From positions 248,001 through 312,000 of the forward strand of contig NZ_JACSQL010000003.1 in assembly GCF_014836635.1 (NCBI RefSeq): DNA of 64,000 bases. Direction: 5' to 3'. The DNA is from Paenibacillus gallinarum (GTDB taxonomy: Bacteria > Bacillota > Bacilli > Paenibacillales > Paenibacillaceae). The notes under the pieces are model-generated. The model made no database searches. It was given only the letters and a program-made list of their open reading frames with translations, and was not told the origin of the DNA. Position numbers and translations under genes: made by a program. Shown here one piece after another: positions 55,241 through 64,000 of this stretch (within the stretch, counting starts at the first letter, position 1; each line of letters begins with the position of its first letter).

Positions 55241-55421
55241 AAAGAGTCACTCCTTTGTTCCTTTCTAAGCAGGTTGCACAGGAAATCATTGAGAATAATC
55301 TTTATTCATCAGCTAATTTAATGTTATTCTACATATGATGATATATACATAATAAATCAAGAAATGGAACATTTTTTAATGGTGGAGACTCAGCGCTAGC
55401 TAAATGACAGGGGGATAAAAT

Positions 55422-55886
55422 ATGGTTACATTAGATCCTATGAACCAAGAAGAGTTTCAGCAGTACATGCGTTATGCCATTAAGGATTATGCAAAAGATA
55501 AGACTATTTCTGGTAATTGGTCGGAAGAAGAAGCGATGGATCGCTCTGAGCAAGAATTTTCCAGACTATTGCCAAAAGGTGAGAAAACCGAATTTAATCA
55601 TTTGTATTCCATCTTTGATAAAGAGCAGCTATTAGGAATGATATGGATTGCACCTGAGTCATCCACAAATTATAAAGAAGGCTTTATTTATGATTTTGTG
55701 ATATGGGAGAAATATCAAGGGCAGGGATATGGCAAACAAGCCATGAAAGAAATCGAAATGAAAGCAAAAGAACTCGGCATGGAGAAAATTCAGCTTCACG
55801 TTTTTGGTCACAACCAAGTTGCACGAGGATTATATGAAAAGATGGGATATGAGATTACAAATATTAAAATGGCTAAGACCATTTAG
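55422..55886 (+). CDS. GNAT-family acetyltransferase
   Basis: The 154-aa Gcn5-type enzyme has the acetyl-CoA loop QGQGYGKQAM (~95-104) and HVFGHNQVARGLYEKMGYEI, the C-terminal signature. It acetylates an amine from acetyl-CoA; substrate unknown. AGGGGGA precedes the ATG. It is monocistronic with its own terminator. Confidence 0.88.
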   Translation: MVTLDPMNQEEFQQYMRYAIKDYAKDKTISGNWSEEEAMDRSEQEFSRLLPKGEKTEFNHLYSIFDKEQLLGMIWIAPESSTNYKEGFIYDFVIWEKYQGQGYGKQAMKEIEMKAKELGMEKIQLHVFGHNQVARGLYEKMGYEITNIKMAKTI

Positions 55887-55891
55887 ATAAA

Positions 55892-55927
55892 AAGACCGCT
55901 GACAATGATGTCAGCGGTCTTCTTTTT
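55892..55927 (+). terminator. Rho-independent terminator
   Basis: Perfect 13-bp stem AAGACCGCTGACA / TGTCAGCGGTCTT, ATGA loop, then CTTTTT. Confidence 0.92.
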
Positions 55928-55990
55928 CAGAGATAGGTTCAGAAATGTTAAGTGATACAAATGTAAATAAGAAATGAGAGTACTTCATTT

Positions 55991-57424
55991 TTAAATACCC
56001 AAATACTCTTTAATTCCATCTACAATGGCTTGAGCTGCTTTATCTTGTACAGCTTCTGTGAAGAGCGCCTCTTCTTCTGCTAGGTTACTTAGGAATCCAA
56101 TCTCCAGCAGTGCGGCGGGCATCGTTGTTTCTCTAATGACTTGGTAATTCCCTTCTTTAACACCGCGGTCTTTAAACCCAAGTGCCTTCACGAGATGCTT
56201 ATGAATAACCTTTGCTAAATCTTTACTGCTGCTTCGCTGATAATAATAGGATTCGGTTCCGCTGGCTTGAGGGGAGGCTAGGACACTATTCCCATGAATC
56301 GATACAAATATATCTGCTTTTAATTGATTCGCTAAGGCTACTCGTTCCGTCCGGGTAGGGTATACATCTTCATCACGAGTCATAACGACATTGATCTCCG
56401 GCTCACTTTGTAATAATGTTTCTACTTTTAACGATAAAGCTAAAGTAAAATCTTTTTCATGTGTATTTGTAATACCGATTGTACCTGGATCGCTGCCGCC
56501 ATGACCGGGATCGATTACAACCGTTTTACGTCCTGAATTGTCAACTGGTGGAATAGGAATAGGAGCAGGAAGAGGGACAAAAGTGCTATTTTCATCCGCT
56601 TCCGTTACATCGACAACAAGGGTATTTGATTCCATTTCCGTCTGAAACTCAAAAGGAATTTCTTCTTCGGCAACGATAACAATTCGAACAACTTCCGGAT
56701 CACGACTGAATAAGGAATATCTCACCTCGGAAACAGTTGAGTATCCGCTAACGTCTAGCTTACCTATTGTCCCTATGTTTAAAGATTGAGAAAAGGAGCT
56801 GGAGAAAGTCGCGTTCGGGATATCGACCACAATCCGCTGAGGATTAGCAAGTGTAGATATAGAAGGTTTTACATCCCCATCTAAAGAAACGACGAGCTGG
56901 TTGTTTGCAAAATACATATCATTCACTTGTTTGACAGGTTCCTTATAGGTCCCTTCTTCAATGCCATTTGAACCTGCTACAGGAATACTGCTTGTAAGCG
57001 TAACGACTTTATTCTTATTATCCCATTTCACAGCAAGTCCCATATTTTCACTTACAAACCGAAGCGGCACAACGACCGTATTATTCAGATTCCTTGGTGA
57101 AACCTCAAGCAGGGAGGCTATGTCGTTGATCAAGGCTTCTTTTTTATTCACGGTGAGCGTTAAGGTATCTGTATCATTCTGAATTTTGACGCGTTTTATC
57201 TTTTGATCCCAGGTTACTTTAAAGTTCAAATTCTCTGCAACAACACGGATGGGAATCATGACCGAATTATTTATGATGCTCACTTGTGCAGGGGAAGGCA
57301 GTTTGATTTCTTTACCATCAAGAATAATTTTGGCTTTAGGCGGATTACTCGAAGCATGCCCGATGTTTGGAAAAATACTGCATAATAATAAACTGAAAAG
57401 AAATAAAATCATTGTTTTTTTCAT
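55991..57424 (-). CDS. N-acetylmuramoyl-L-alanine amidase with CuAO-N and AMIN domains
   Basis: The 477-aa exported protein has a signal peptide (~1-26), a copper-amine-oxidase N-terminal-like domain (~30-145; MIPIRVVAENLNF and VVPLRFVSENMGL repeats), an AMIN domain (~165-280) and an Amidase_3 catalytic domain (~300-477) with VIDPGHGGSDPG, SIHGNS and LEIGFLSN. It cleaves the amide bond between MurNAc and L-Ala in the wall, using zinc. ATG 57424 is preferred: GAGGTG precedes it. CuAO-N plus AMIN plus Amidase_3 is a typical Paenibacillus architecture. Confidence 0.93.
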   Translation of the reverse strand: MKKTMILFLFSLLLCSIFPNIGHASSNPPKAKIILDGKEIKLPSPAQVSIINNSVMIPIRVVAENLNFKVTWDQKIKRVKIQNDTDTLTLTVNKKEALINDIASLLEVSPRNLNNTVVVPLRFVSENMGLAVKWDNKNKVVTLTSSIPVAGSNGIEEGTYKEPVKQVNDMYFANNQLVVSLDGDVKPSISTLANPQRIVVDIPNATFSSSFSQSLNIGTIGKLDVSGYSTVSEVRYSLFSRDPEVVRIVIVAEEEIPFEFQTEMESNTLVVDVTEADENSTFVPLPAPIPIPPVDNSGRKTVVIDPGHGGSDPGTIGITNTHEKDFTLALSLKVETLLQSEPEINVVMTRDEDVYPTRTERVALANQLKADIFVSIHGNSVLASPQASGTESYYYQRSSSKDLAKVIHKHLVKALGFKDRGVKEGNYQVIRETTMPAALLEIGFLSNLAEEEALFTEAVQDKAAQAIVDGIKEYLGI

Positions 57425-57636
57425 CGCGCACCTCAATATTTGAATAATAATCTTTTTATATGGACAATATTCAACATATTACCAAAATTATCCTGCTTTA
57501 TTTACACGATAAAATGATTTCTTTCTTCCCGCCAAATGTTTGGGAATTGCTGAACTACGGTATAGAAATAGGAGAGTGAGTAAAATGGAATTCTATTTTT
57601 TAAATTAAGTGCAGAAAAAGAAAGGAGTATATTAAG

Positions 57637-58524
57637 ATGAATCAAAAACAACGAGAACGAATGGAATCAGGAAAAGGATTTATTGCAGCCCTGGATCAAA
57701 GCGGGGGCAGTACTCCCAAAGCCTTGTTGCAATACGGAGTAAAGGAAACGGAATATAGTAATGAAGAAGAGATGTATACACTTGTACACGAGATGAGAAC
57801 ACGAATCATTAAAAGTCCTGCTTTCTCTTCGGATTATATTTTAGGAGCGATCTTGTTTGAAAATACAATGGATCGTAAAATAGACGGAAAATTTACTGGG
57901 GAGTATTTGTGGGAGGAGAAAGGCATTGTTCCTTTTCTCAAGATTGATAAAGGATTAGCTGAGGAGAAAAATGGAGTTCAGCTCATGAAACCAATGCCTG
58001 AACTAGATCGTTTGCTGGACCGAGCAAATGAAAAAGGGATTTTCGGGACGAAGATGCGTTCCGTGATTAAAGAAGCGAATAAAGAAGCGATTAAAGAAGT
58101 CGTAGCCCAGCAATTCGAAGTTGCCAAGCAAATCTTGGCCAAAGGACTCATGCCGATTATTGAACCGGAAGTAGATATCTATAGTGAAGATAAACAAAAA
58201 TCGGAAGAAATTTTAAGAGACGAATTAATTAAGCATCTGTCTACACTTGATGAGAACGTAAAAGTGATGTTGAAGCTTTCCTTGCCAAGTGAAGATAATT
58301 ACTATAAGGAGCTTGTGAGCCATCCTCATGTTCTTCGAGTAGTGGCTTTATCTGGGGGATATGAACGAGAAGAAGCGAATGAGAAATTGGCTCGCAACCA
58401 TGGAGTAATTGCAAGTTTCTCACGTGCCTTAGCGGAAAGTCTTATAGCAGATCAGACAGATCAAGATTTCAATAAGCTGTTAACAAGTTCCGTGGAAACG
58501 ATCTATAAAGCTTCTTTAACATAG
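57637..58524 (+). CDS. fda: Fructose-bisphosphate aldolase class I
   Basis: The 295-aa class I aldolase has [15 protein letters not shown] (16-30), [11 protein letters not shown] (~171-181) and VMLKLSLP with the Schiff-base Lys213, all as in staphylococcal Fda. It cleaves fructose-1,6-bisphosphate in glycolysis. AAAGGAG precedes the ATG. A terminator follows. No neighbours with a related role. Confidence 0.93.
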   Translation: MNQKQRERMESGKGFIAALDQSGGSTPKALLQYGVKETEYSNEEEMYTLVHEMRTRIIKSPAFSSDYILGAILFENTMDRKIDGKFTGEYLWEEKGIVPFLKIDKGLAEEKNGVQLMKPMPELDRLLDRANEKGIFGTKMRSVIKEANKEAIKEVVAQQFEVAKQILAKGLMPIIEPEVDIYSEDKQKSEEILRDELIKHLSTLDENVKVMLKLSLPSEDNYYKELVSHPHVLRVVALSGGYEREEANEKLARNHGVIASFSRALAESLIADQTDQDFNKLLTSSVETIYKASLT

Positions 58525-58575
58525 GAAAATATGAATATCATCTTGATTGATGATTCATTAATAACTTTACAGTCG

Positions 58576-58608
58576 GGGCAGCCTCTATTAGGAGGTTGCT
58601 CTTTTTTG
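58576..58608 (+). terminator. Rho-independent terminator
   Basis: GGGCAGCCTC / GAGGTTGCTC (with wobble pairs), then TTTTTT, after fda. Confidence 0.8.
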
Positions 58609-58686
58609 TCTGCTTCGTAATAGAAAAAATGATAGTATAGAAAAAGTCACAGAAAACAGAAAATTTTCAGAAAATAGGAGAGATTT

Positions 58687-59895
58687 ATGCAAACCTCACG
58701 TACAACACATCCTAATGTTTTAAAAAAGAAAGAGCGTTTCCCTTTTGCGCTCCTCTGTCTGACACTGGGTGCATTTGCGATCGGTATGACTGAATTTGTA
58801 ATTATGGGTATTCTGCCTAATGTTGCAAATGATCTGAGTGTTACGATTCCACAGGCTGGACAGTTAATTACCGGATATGCACTTGGTGTCGCGATCGGCG
58901 CACCTGTACTTACCATTCTCACCAATCGAATTCCTCAAAAACCGCTGCTTTGTATTTTAATGGCAATCTTTATCCTAGGTAACTTTATTGGGGCAATAGC
59001 TCCTACCTATGAATTATTAATGGGGTCGCGCCTGTTAACAGCTCTAGCTCACGGAACATTTCTTGGGACAGGGTCGCTCATTGCAACTCAATTGGTGCGT
59101 CCTGAAAAACGAGCCGGCGCTGTATCCATGGTGTTAGCGGGACTTACCATCTCTAATATCATCGGTGTTCCTTTTGGCACAATGATTGGTCAAAATATGG
59201 GTTGGCGTGCTTCCTTTATAGCGATTACGATCATGGGGATCATCTCACTTATTGGCATCATCTTCTTAATACCAAAAATAGAGCAAACAACAGAGGCGAG
59301 TCTATCCAAAGAGGTTCGCAGTCTTTTCCAGCCACAAGTACTGCTTGTGCTTGCTACGGGGGCTTTTGGTGCATGTAGTATGTTTACGGTCTTTACTTAC
59401 ATCACGCCACTTATGACGGATATTACTGGTTTTCAGGAGAGCAGTGTAACCTGGATTCTCGTAATGTACGGTGTGGGAGTAACGCTCGGAAATATAATTG
59501 GCGGGCGGCTTGCAGATTGGAAGCTCATGCCATCTATGATCGCGATATTTAGTGTCTTGACGGCACTGTTATTTATTTTATCAGGCGTGCTGCATTACCC
59601 GGTTCTTACGCTGATTTGCGTTTTTTTATGGGGAGCAGCCGCATTTGCTATTTTGCCGGGAATACAGCTTCGCATTATGAATTTGGCACATGAAGCCCCA
59701 AGGCTCGCTGCAACCTCAAGTCACTCTGCTCTTAATGTAGGGAACGCTTCTGGCGCATTTATCGGAGGATTCATCATTACTCATGCAGGCCTTGCCTATA
59801 TCCCGCTGACAGGTGCATTGATGGCGGCTATTGGGATTATAGGAGCTGTATTAAGCTATAATCAGGTTGAAAAAAGAAAAAGAGCTGTGAATTAA
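58687..59895 (+). CDS. MFS transporter, AraJ/sugar-efflux-like
   Basis: The 402-aa 12-helix drug/sugar:H+ antiporter-like carrier has the AraJ/YdhP-style opening GAFAIGMTEFVIMGILPNVA and the conserved ITGYALGVAIGAPVLT. A Met-rich cytoplasmic start (~1-18) precedes helix one. AAATAGGAGAG precedes the ATG. Substrate unknown; family members export arabinose or small inhibitors. Followed by an imperfect terminator. Confidence 0.88.
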   Translation: MQTSRTTHPNVLKKKERFPFALLCLTLGAFAIGMTEFVIMGILPNVANDLSVTIPQAGQLITGYALGVAIGAPVLTILTNRIPQKPLLCILMAIFILGNFIGAIAPTYELLMGSRLLTALAHGTFLGTGSLIATQLVRPEKRAGAVSMVLAGLTISNIIGVPFGTMIGQNMGWRASFIAITIMGIISLIGIIFLIPKIEQTTEASLSKEVRSLFQPQVLLVLATGAFGACSMFTVFTYITPLMTDITGFQESSVTWILVMYGVGVTLGNIIGGRLADWKLMPSMIAIFSVLTALLFILSGVLHYPVLTLICVFLWGAAAFAILPGIQLRIMNLAHEAPRLAATSSHSALNVGNASGAFIGGFIITHAGLAYIPLTGALMAAIGIIGAVLSYNQVEKRKRAVN

Positions 59896-59934
59896 AAAAT
59901 CCGGCTCTTAAGGAAAATACCCCAACAAAAACTG

Positions 59935-59975
59935 CACTCCAATGGTTAGATGGATTCTAGCTATCGGAGTGTTTT
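59935..59975 (+). terminator. Probable terminator
   Basis: CACTCC / GGAGTG arms around a partly paired interior (TAG...CTA), then TTTTTTT. Confidence 0.75.
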
Positions 59976-59976
59976 T

Positions 59977-60270
59977 TTGGTTTCTTGAACTATAAAGTTT
60001 CAAGCAATGGCTAGAATGGTTTGCGAGCTTAAGTTAAGGGAATGAAAAATTGGGTTTTCCTTTATTACAACAACGTGTTTCTCTTACTTTCCGAAGCTAA
60101 CGCATGATCCAGACCGGGGACATCAAGGAAATATAATGGTATTATACAGACAATCCATCTTTATGGTAAAAACATCAGAATATAGATAATGGTAGAAATA
60201 ATACGCATAAAATGTTATTTATTAGGTAGTAAGACATCCGCAGGCAGCTGATAAAGGAGAGAAGTGCAGT
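59977..60270. other. Intergenic region upstream of the lar operon
   Basis: About 294 nt with no gene found. AT-rich tracts near 60170-60230 probably hold the lar promoter, but I see no clear -35/-10 pair or operator. Confidence 0.4.
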
Positions 60271-61539
60271 ATGGGGATTTTACAAGAACTTTTAAAAGAT
60301 ATTCCTGTTCCAAAAATGGCAAAAGTAAAAGTTGATTTTGATGACAATCAGATCAAAGACTTGGAAACAGAACTTAGAAAGAAGCTGGACCGTGAGAAAA
60401 TCCTAAGCAAAATAAAGCCTGGAATGGAAATTGCGATCGCCGTCGGCAGCAGAGGACTCGACAGAATTGCGGAAATCACCTATGTAACTGTTAAGTTTCT
60501 GCAAGATGCCGGAGCGAAACCCTTTATCGTACCAAGTATGGGCAGCCATGGCGGCGCAACAGCAGAAGGACAGCGCGAAGTACTGGCACATCTCGGGGTA
60601 ACCGAAGAGACCATGAATTGTGAGATACGTTCCTCTATGGAAGTCGTTCAGCTTGGAGAGCTGTCTAATGGACTACCCGTATATATAGATCAGTATGCGG
60701 CTAATGCTGACGGAATCGTCGTTATTAACCGGATCAAGCCCCATACTGCTTTTAGAGGTTCTGTTGAAAGCGGAATCATGAAGATGATTAGTATAGGTCT
60801 TGGTAAGCAAAAAGGTGCTGAGGCTTGTCACCAGCTCGGATTTAAATATATGGCCGAGAATGTACCTGCTATGGCTAAAATGATAATGGAGAAAAGACCC
60901 GTTTTGTTTGGAGTAGCAACCGTTGAGAACGCATTTGATAAAGTAGCTGTCATCGAGACCCTTACGCCCGATGAGATTGAAGAGAAAGAAGCAGGGTTAC
61001 AGATGAAAGCAAAGGAAATGTTGCCTAAACTGTTCTTTGATCAATTAGAAGTACTGGTTATTGATGAGATTGGCAAAAACATAAGCGGTGATGGAATGGA
61101 CCCCAACATTACAGGTCGGTATCCTACCCCGTACGCTCATGGTGGTCCTGACGTGAATAAGATGGTGGTCCTTGACTTGACTTCACAATCGGAAGGAAAT
61201 GCGAATGGGGTAGGAACAGCGGACTTTACAACTCAAAGACTCGTAGACAAGATGGATCTCGAAACGATGTATGCGAATGGACTCACGTCTACCGTAGTAG
61301 CGCCGACCAAAATTGCAACGACGTTATCTAACGATCGTGAAGCAATTCAGGCTGCGATTAAAACAAGCAATATTCTAGATTTTCATCAAGTAAAAATGCT
61401 TCGTATCAAAAATACACTTGTACTTAATGAGATTGAAGTATCTGAGGCTTTAATAGAATTGGTGAAACAGCATCCTCAGATGGAACTGGTATCGGACCTA
61501 TATGATATTCCTTTTGACAGGGAAGGAAACTTATTTTGA
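60271..61539 (+). CDS. larA: LarA-family nickel-pincer-dependent racemase/epimerase
   Basis: The 422-aa protein is in the LarA (DUF2088) family: MGSHGGAT (His93), RIKPHTAFRG (His158), IMKM (Lys171) and ACHQLG (His187). The 16-residue spacing of Lys171 and His187 matches Lys184/His200 of the characterised lactate racemase, which bind the nickel-pincer nucleotide. The remaining sequence differs enough that the substrate may be another 2-hydroxyacid. The operon continues with larE, larB and larC, the cofactor makers. ATG 60271 follows AAAGGAGAG. Confidence 0.85.
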   Translation: MGILQELLKDIPVPKMAKVKVDFDDNQIKDLETELRKKLDREKILSKIKPGMEIAIAVGSRGLDRIAEITYVTVKFLQDAGAKPFIVPSMGSHGGATAEGQREVLAHLGVTEETMNCEIRSSMEVVQLGELSNGLPVYIDQYAANADGIVVINRIKPHTAFRGSVESGIMKMISIGLGKQKGAEACHQLGFKYMAENVPAMAKMIMEKRPVLFGVATVENAFDKVAVIETLTPDEIEEKEAGLQMKAKEMLPKLFFDQLEVLVIDEIGKNISGDGMDPNITGRYPTPYAHGGPDVNKMVVLDLTSQSEGNANGVGTADFTTQRLVDKMDLETMYANGLTSTVVAPTKIATTLSNDREAIQAAIKTSNILDFHQVKMLRIKNTLVLNEIEVSEALIELVKQHPQMELVSDLYDIPFDREGNLF

Positions 61540-61554
61540 ACCAGGAGGAGAAGA

Positions 61555-62403
61555 ATGACGAATCTATATAAACTTACAGGAAAATCAGAGGGAATAGCCC
61601 TGCTTGAGAATAAATATAACCAATTACAAGCCATCCTTCTGGAAATGAAGTCCGTCGTCGTTGCCTTCTCCGGCGGGGTTGACAGTACCTTTCTTCTAAA
61701 AGTTGCTGTCGATACCTTAGGAGCAGATCATGTTCTAGCGGTTACTGCAGATTCAGAGACCTACCCATCAAGTGAATTGGAAGAAGCGAAGGAACTGGCA
61801 GCGCAGATTGGTGTAAACCATCAAGTAATCGAAACTTCGGAACTTGCCATTCCGGGGTATGCGGAAAACAATAAGAACCGCTGTTATTTTTGTAAAAGCA
61901 GCTTGTTTGACCACCTCATCCCTGTGCTTGAGCGAATGTCATTTCAGAATATTGTATACGGTGTCATTGCTGACGATATGAACGAATTTCGACCAGGAAT
62001 GCAGGCAGCAAAAGAAAGAGGGATTCGCGGTCCTCTGCTTGAAGCAGAGCTATACAAACAAGAGATTAGAGAACTTTCGAAAGAACGTAATTTACCTACA
62101 TGGGATAAGCCTTCCTTTGCGTGTCTATCCTCCAGGATTGCTTATGGGGAGCATATTACGAATGAGAAGCTTAAAAAAGTAGAACGAGCAGAGGCTTACT
62201 TGAAATCCCTCGGAATCCGCCAGGTTCGCGTTCGAACCCATCAAGAGATTGCAAGAATTGAAGTGGAACCGCAACATATGAGAATTGTATTAGAACATCA
62301 CTCTAATATCGTACAAGAACTTCAAGACTATGGATATAAGTACGTTACGATGGATTTGCTTGGTTATCACAGCGGTAGCATGAATAAAGTTCTTCCAATG
62401 TAG
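61555..62403 (+). CDS. larE: Nickel-pincer cofactor sulfur transferase LarE
   Basis: The 282-aa PP-loop ATPase has SGGVDS (39-44). It keeps Cys190 (FACLSSR), equivalent to the sulfur-donor Cys176 of L. plantarum LarE, and adds a CxxC at Cys110/Cys113 (RCYFC). The three-Cys set is the signature of LarE proteins that bind a [4Fe-4S] cluster and act catalytically rather than sacrificing their own Cys. It sulfurates the two carboxylates of the pyridinium precursor. AGGAGG(AG) lies before ATG; 15 nt after larA. Confidence 0.92.
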   Translation: MTNLYKLTGKSEGIALLENKYNQLQAILLEMKSVVVAFSGGVDSTFLLKVAVDTLGADHVLAVTADSETYPSSELEEAKELAAQIGVNHQVIETSELAIPGYAENNKNRCYFCKSSLFDHLIPVLERMSFQNIVYGVIADDMNEFRPGMQAAKERGIRGPLLEAELYKQEIRELSKERNLPTWDKPSFACLSSRIAYGEHITNEKLKKVERAEAYLKSLGIRQVRVRTHQEIARIEVEPQHMRIVLEHHSNIVQELQDYGYKYVTMDLLGYHSGSMNKVLPM

Positions 62404-62497
62404 TGTAGTAAGAAAAGATCAATCCTTACAAGTGAGACATTCTGTATTCTTTTTATACATTTTCTAATGCAAGAAGCGAAGTAAAGAGGTGCATGAG

Positions 62498-63244
62498 ATG
62501 CTGGAGAACATACTAAATCAAGTGAAAAATGGAGAACTGAGTGTGGATGAAGCGAAGGAGTACTTCGCTGCTTTTGAAGACTTGGGCTTCGCCAAGGTGG
62601 ATCATCATCGAAAAAAACGCCAAGGTTTCCCTGAGATTGTCTATGGAGAAGGCAAAACATCGGAACATATTATTTCCATTGTCCAGTCTTTGCGTGCGCA
62701 GAACAATCAGGTACTGGTCACAAGAGTAACCGAGGATAAGGCGAAAGAAGTTCAGAACGTTCTGCCTGATTTGATATATAACGATGTTGCAAGGATTCTT
62801 TATTGGAAAAAGCAAAAGACTCCTAGTAACCTGCCCGGATATATTGCTGTGATTGCTGCCGGCACCTCGGATATTCGTGTAGCGGAAGAAGCAGCCGTTA
62901 CGGCCGAAGTCCTCGGTAGCAGTGTTCACCGAATCTACGATGTGGGTGTCGCAGGCATTCACCGTCTACTGCACCATGCGGAAGAAATCCAAAATGCGGT
63001 TGTTTCGGTGGTTGTGGCTGGTATGGAAGGAGCTTTGCCAAGTGTGGTAGGCGGCTTAGTTGCTCATCCCGTCATTGCGGTCCCAACCAGTATCGGCTAT
63101 GGAGCAAACTTTAACGGCTTGTCAGCACTGCTTACGATGCTAAATTCTTGTGCTTCAGGCATCAGTGTTGTCAATATTGATAACGGATTTGGCGGCGGGT
63201 ATAATGCTGCACTCATTCATAAGCTGATTCAGAAGGGATTGTAA
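62498..63244 (+). CDS. larB: NPN cofactor biosynthesis carboxylase LarB
   Basis: The 248-aa protein has a short helical N-terminus and a PurE-like C-terminal domain (VIAAGTSDIRVAEEAAVTAEVLG, VVSVVVAGMEGALPSVVGGLVAHPVIAVPTS). LarB carboxylates nicotinic acid adenine dinucleotide and hydrolyses the phosphoanhydride, the first step to NPN. ATG 62498 is chosen over GTG 62489 because AAGAGGTG lies six nt upstream of it. Confidence 0.92.
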   Translation: MLENILNQVKNGELSVDEAKEYFAAFEDLGFAKVDHHRKKRQGFPEIVYGEGKTSEHIISIVQSLRAQNNQVLVTRVTEDKAKEVQNVLPDLIYNDVARILYWKKQKTPSNLPGYIAVIAAGTSDIRVAEEAAVTAEVLGSSVHRIYDVGVAGIHRLLHHAEEIQNAVVSVVVAGMEGALPSVVGGLVAHPVIAVPTSIGYGANFNGLSALLTMLNSCASGISVVNIDNGFGGGYNAALIHKLIQKGL

Positions 63245-63247
63245 CTA

Positions 63248-64000
63248 TTGAAAACACTATATCTCGATTGTTTCTCTGGGATTAGCGGAGATATGTTCAT
63301 TGGCGCATTGCTTGATGCGGGGGCTGATCCGGTTCATTTAAGAGAAGAACTAAGCAAACTTCGAATGGAAGACGAGTATGAGTTGAGATGGGAAAAGGTT
63401 TTGAAAAATGGTATCACCTGCACCAAATTCGATGTGATTCTGCAAAAAGATAGTCACTCGCATGTACATAGTCTTACTCATACTCCTGAAAAAGTCGGTC
63501 ATAAGAATGAATATTCTCATTCTCATGGGCGCGAGGGTCATGAATACGCTCATTCACATGAACATGAACATGAGCATGAGCATTCCCAAGAGCATGTCCA
63601 TACACATGAAGGTTACGGACATGTACATACGCACGAGCACGACCATACGCAGGAAGATCACGAACATGAGCATTCCCACGGTCACGTCCATACACATGAA
63701 GGTCACGGACATGTACATACCCATGAACACAACCATAATCATAAACAAGTACATGTACATGATCATCTTCATGCTCATCGTTCCTATAAAGACATTGTTC
63801 GATTAATTGAAGCGGCTGGCTTTTCAGAACAAGTGGAAAATACAGCCTTGCAAATTTTCAAAAAAATCGGGGAAGCAGAAGGGAAAATACATGGAGTTCC
63901 TCTGGATGAGGTACATTTTCATGAAGTGGGCGCGGTTGACTCTATAATTGATATTGTAGGTGGCGCTATTGCGTTCCATCAGTTAGGAATTGAAGCTGTC
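63248..64000 (+). CDS. larC: Nickel insertion protein LarC (3' partial), with giant His-rich insert
   Basis: TTG 63248, three nt after larB, opens a frame running to the window edge. The start LYLDCFSGISGDMFIGALLDA is classic LarC; the body resumes at SYKDIVRLIEAAGF and shows VHFHEVGAVDSIIDIVGG. Between them (~residues 72-180) lies an insert in which about 41 of ~110 residues are His, with a 90-bp direct duplication inside. LarC loads nickel into the cofactor using CTP; the His tract could store or buffer nickel. The gene is not split here as in L. plantarum larC1/larC2, but the later frameshift site would be outside the window. Confidence 0.9.
   Translation, partial: MKTLYLDCFSGISGDMFIGALLDAGADPVHLREELSKLRMEDEYELRWEKVLKNGITCTKFDVILQKDSHSHVHSLTHTPEKVGHKNEYSHSHGREGHEYAHSHEHEHEHEHSQEHVHTHEGYGHVHTHEHDHTQEDHEHEHSHGHVHTHEGHGHVHTHEHNHNHKQVHVHDHLHAHRSYKDIVRLIEAAGFSEQVENTALQIFKKIGEAEGKIHGVPLDEVHFHEVGAVDSIIDIVGGAIAFHQLGIEAV
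63575..63736 (+). repeat. 90-bp-period direct duplication in the larC His tract
   Basis: Copy 1 (63575-63646) and copy 2 (63665-63736) begin CATGAGCATTCCCA, share CATACACATGAAGGT and GGACATGTACATAC, and differ at a few bases. They are exactly 90 bp apart. Confidence 0.85.

Noticed and set aside
57584..57607. 7-codon ORF after GGAGAGTGAG, upstream of fda
   Set aside because: Too short and no regulatory hairpin around it; probably chance.
63541..63780. Repeats resembling a CRISPR array
   Set aside because: They are in-frame His-codon repeats of larC without spacers of constant length.
63462..63806. Met/Ile/Thr-rich 114-aa ORF in another frame of larC, and antisense ORFs over it
   Set aside because: Frame shadows of the CAT/CAC/GAA-rich His tract; the real frame is larC.

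Overview
The window looks like chromosomal DNA of a spore-forming, low-to-mid GC Gram-positive bacterium, most likely Paenibacillus or a close relative. The evidence is a GerA-type germinant receptor operon, a YjcZ-family small protein, SLH-anchored and copper-amine-oxidase-N-domain secreted proteins, YesN/YesM regulation of a sugar ABC importer, strong AGGAGG-like ribosome binding sites with many TTG/GTG starts, and compact U-tract hairpin terminators. I see no rRNA, tRNA, IS element, prophage or CRISPR array. Apart from possible decay events it reads as normal chromosome.

Layout. 1-8 kb: the end of a CuAO-N/PKD surface protein, a DUF421 membrane protein, YjcZ, a GH88 unsaturated glucuronyl hydrolase, an aminotransferase, a DUF2809 protein, and a PadR regulator followed by an FtsW/RodA-like gene split by an in-frame stop. 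8-14.3 kb: a DUF2975 protein divergent from a tightly coupled three-gene TerB / BrxD-like ATPase / SF2 helicase cassette that matches the Shango anti-phage architecture. 14.3-18.2 kb: a Met-specifier T-box leader, a non-standard methionyl-tRNA synthetase and a lactate permease. 18.4-21.7 kb: a DUF6944-like protein, an SLH-anchored serine hydrolase and a gene remnant. 21.7-31.4 kb: a sialic acid locus (YesM/YesN sensor-regulator pair divergent from an ABC importer and nanA, nanE, nanK). 31.5-37 kb: a heterodimeric ABC exporter, two unknown genes and a ferritin-like protein. 37.2-41 kb: a gerA-type operon.

41-46.4 kb: an RpiR regulator divergent from a complete ECF transporter plus PHP hydrolase. 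46.4-47.2 kb: an unexplained stretch and a frameshifted membrane gene. 47.3-54.9 kb: a long operon behind a textbook BirA operator: bioY, acyl-CoA ligase, thiolase, two hot-dog dehydratase subunits, an SDR reductase, EcfA, EcfA', EcfT and a CHY zinc finger protein. 55-60 kb: a small unknown protein, a GNAT acetyltransferase, a cell wall amidase, class I aldolase and an AraJ-like MFS carrier. 60.2-64 kb: larA-larE-larB-larC, making and using the nickel-pincer nucleotide cofactor; larC runs off the window and carries a very His-rich insert.

The two most interesting systems are the biotin-regulated acyl-CoA/ECF operon, whose beta-oxidation-like gene set suggests an uncharacterised biotin or biotin-precursor pathway, and the Shango-like defence cassette. 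The RpiR-ECF-PHP cluster and the lar operon with a LarA homologue of unknown substrate come next. All functions are inferred from reading the translated sequence; no database search was possible.
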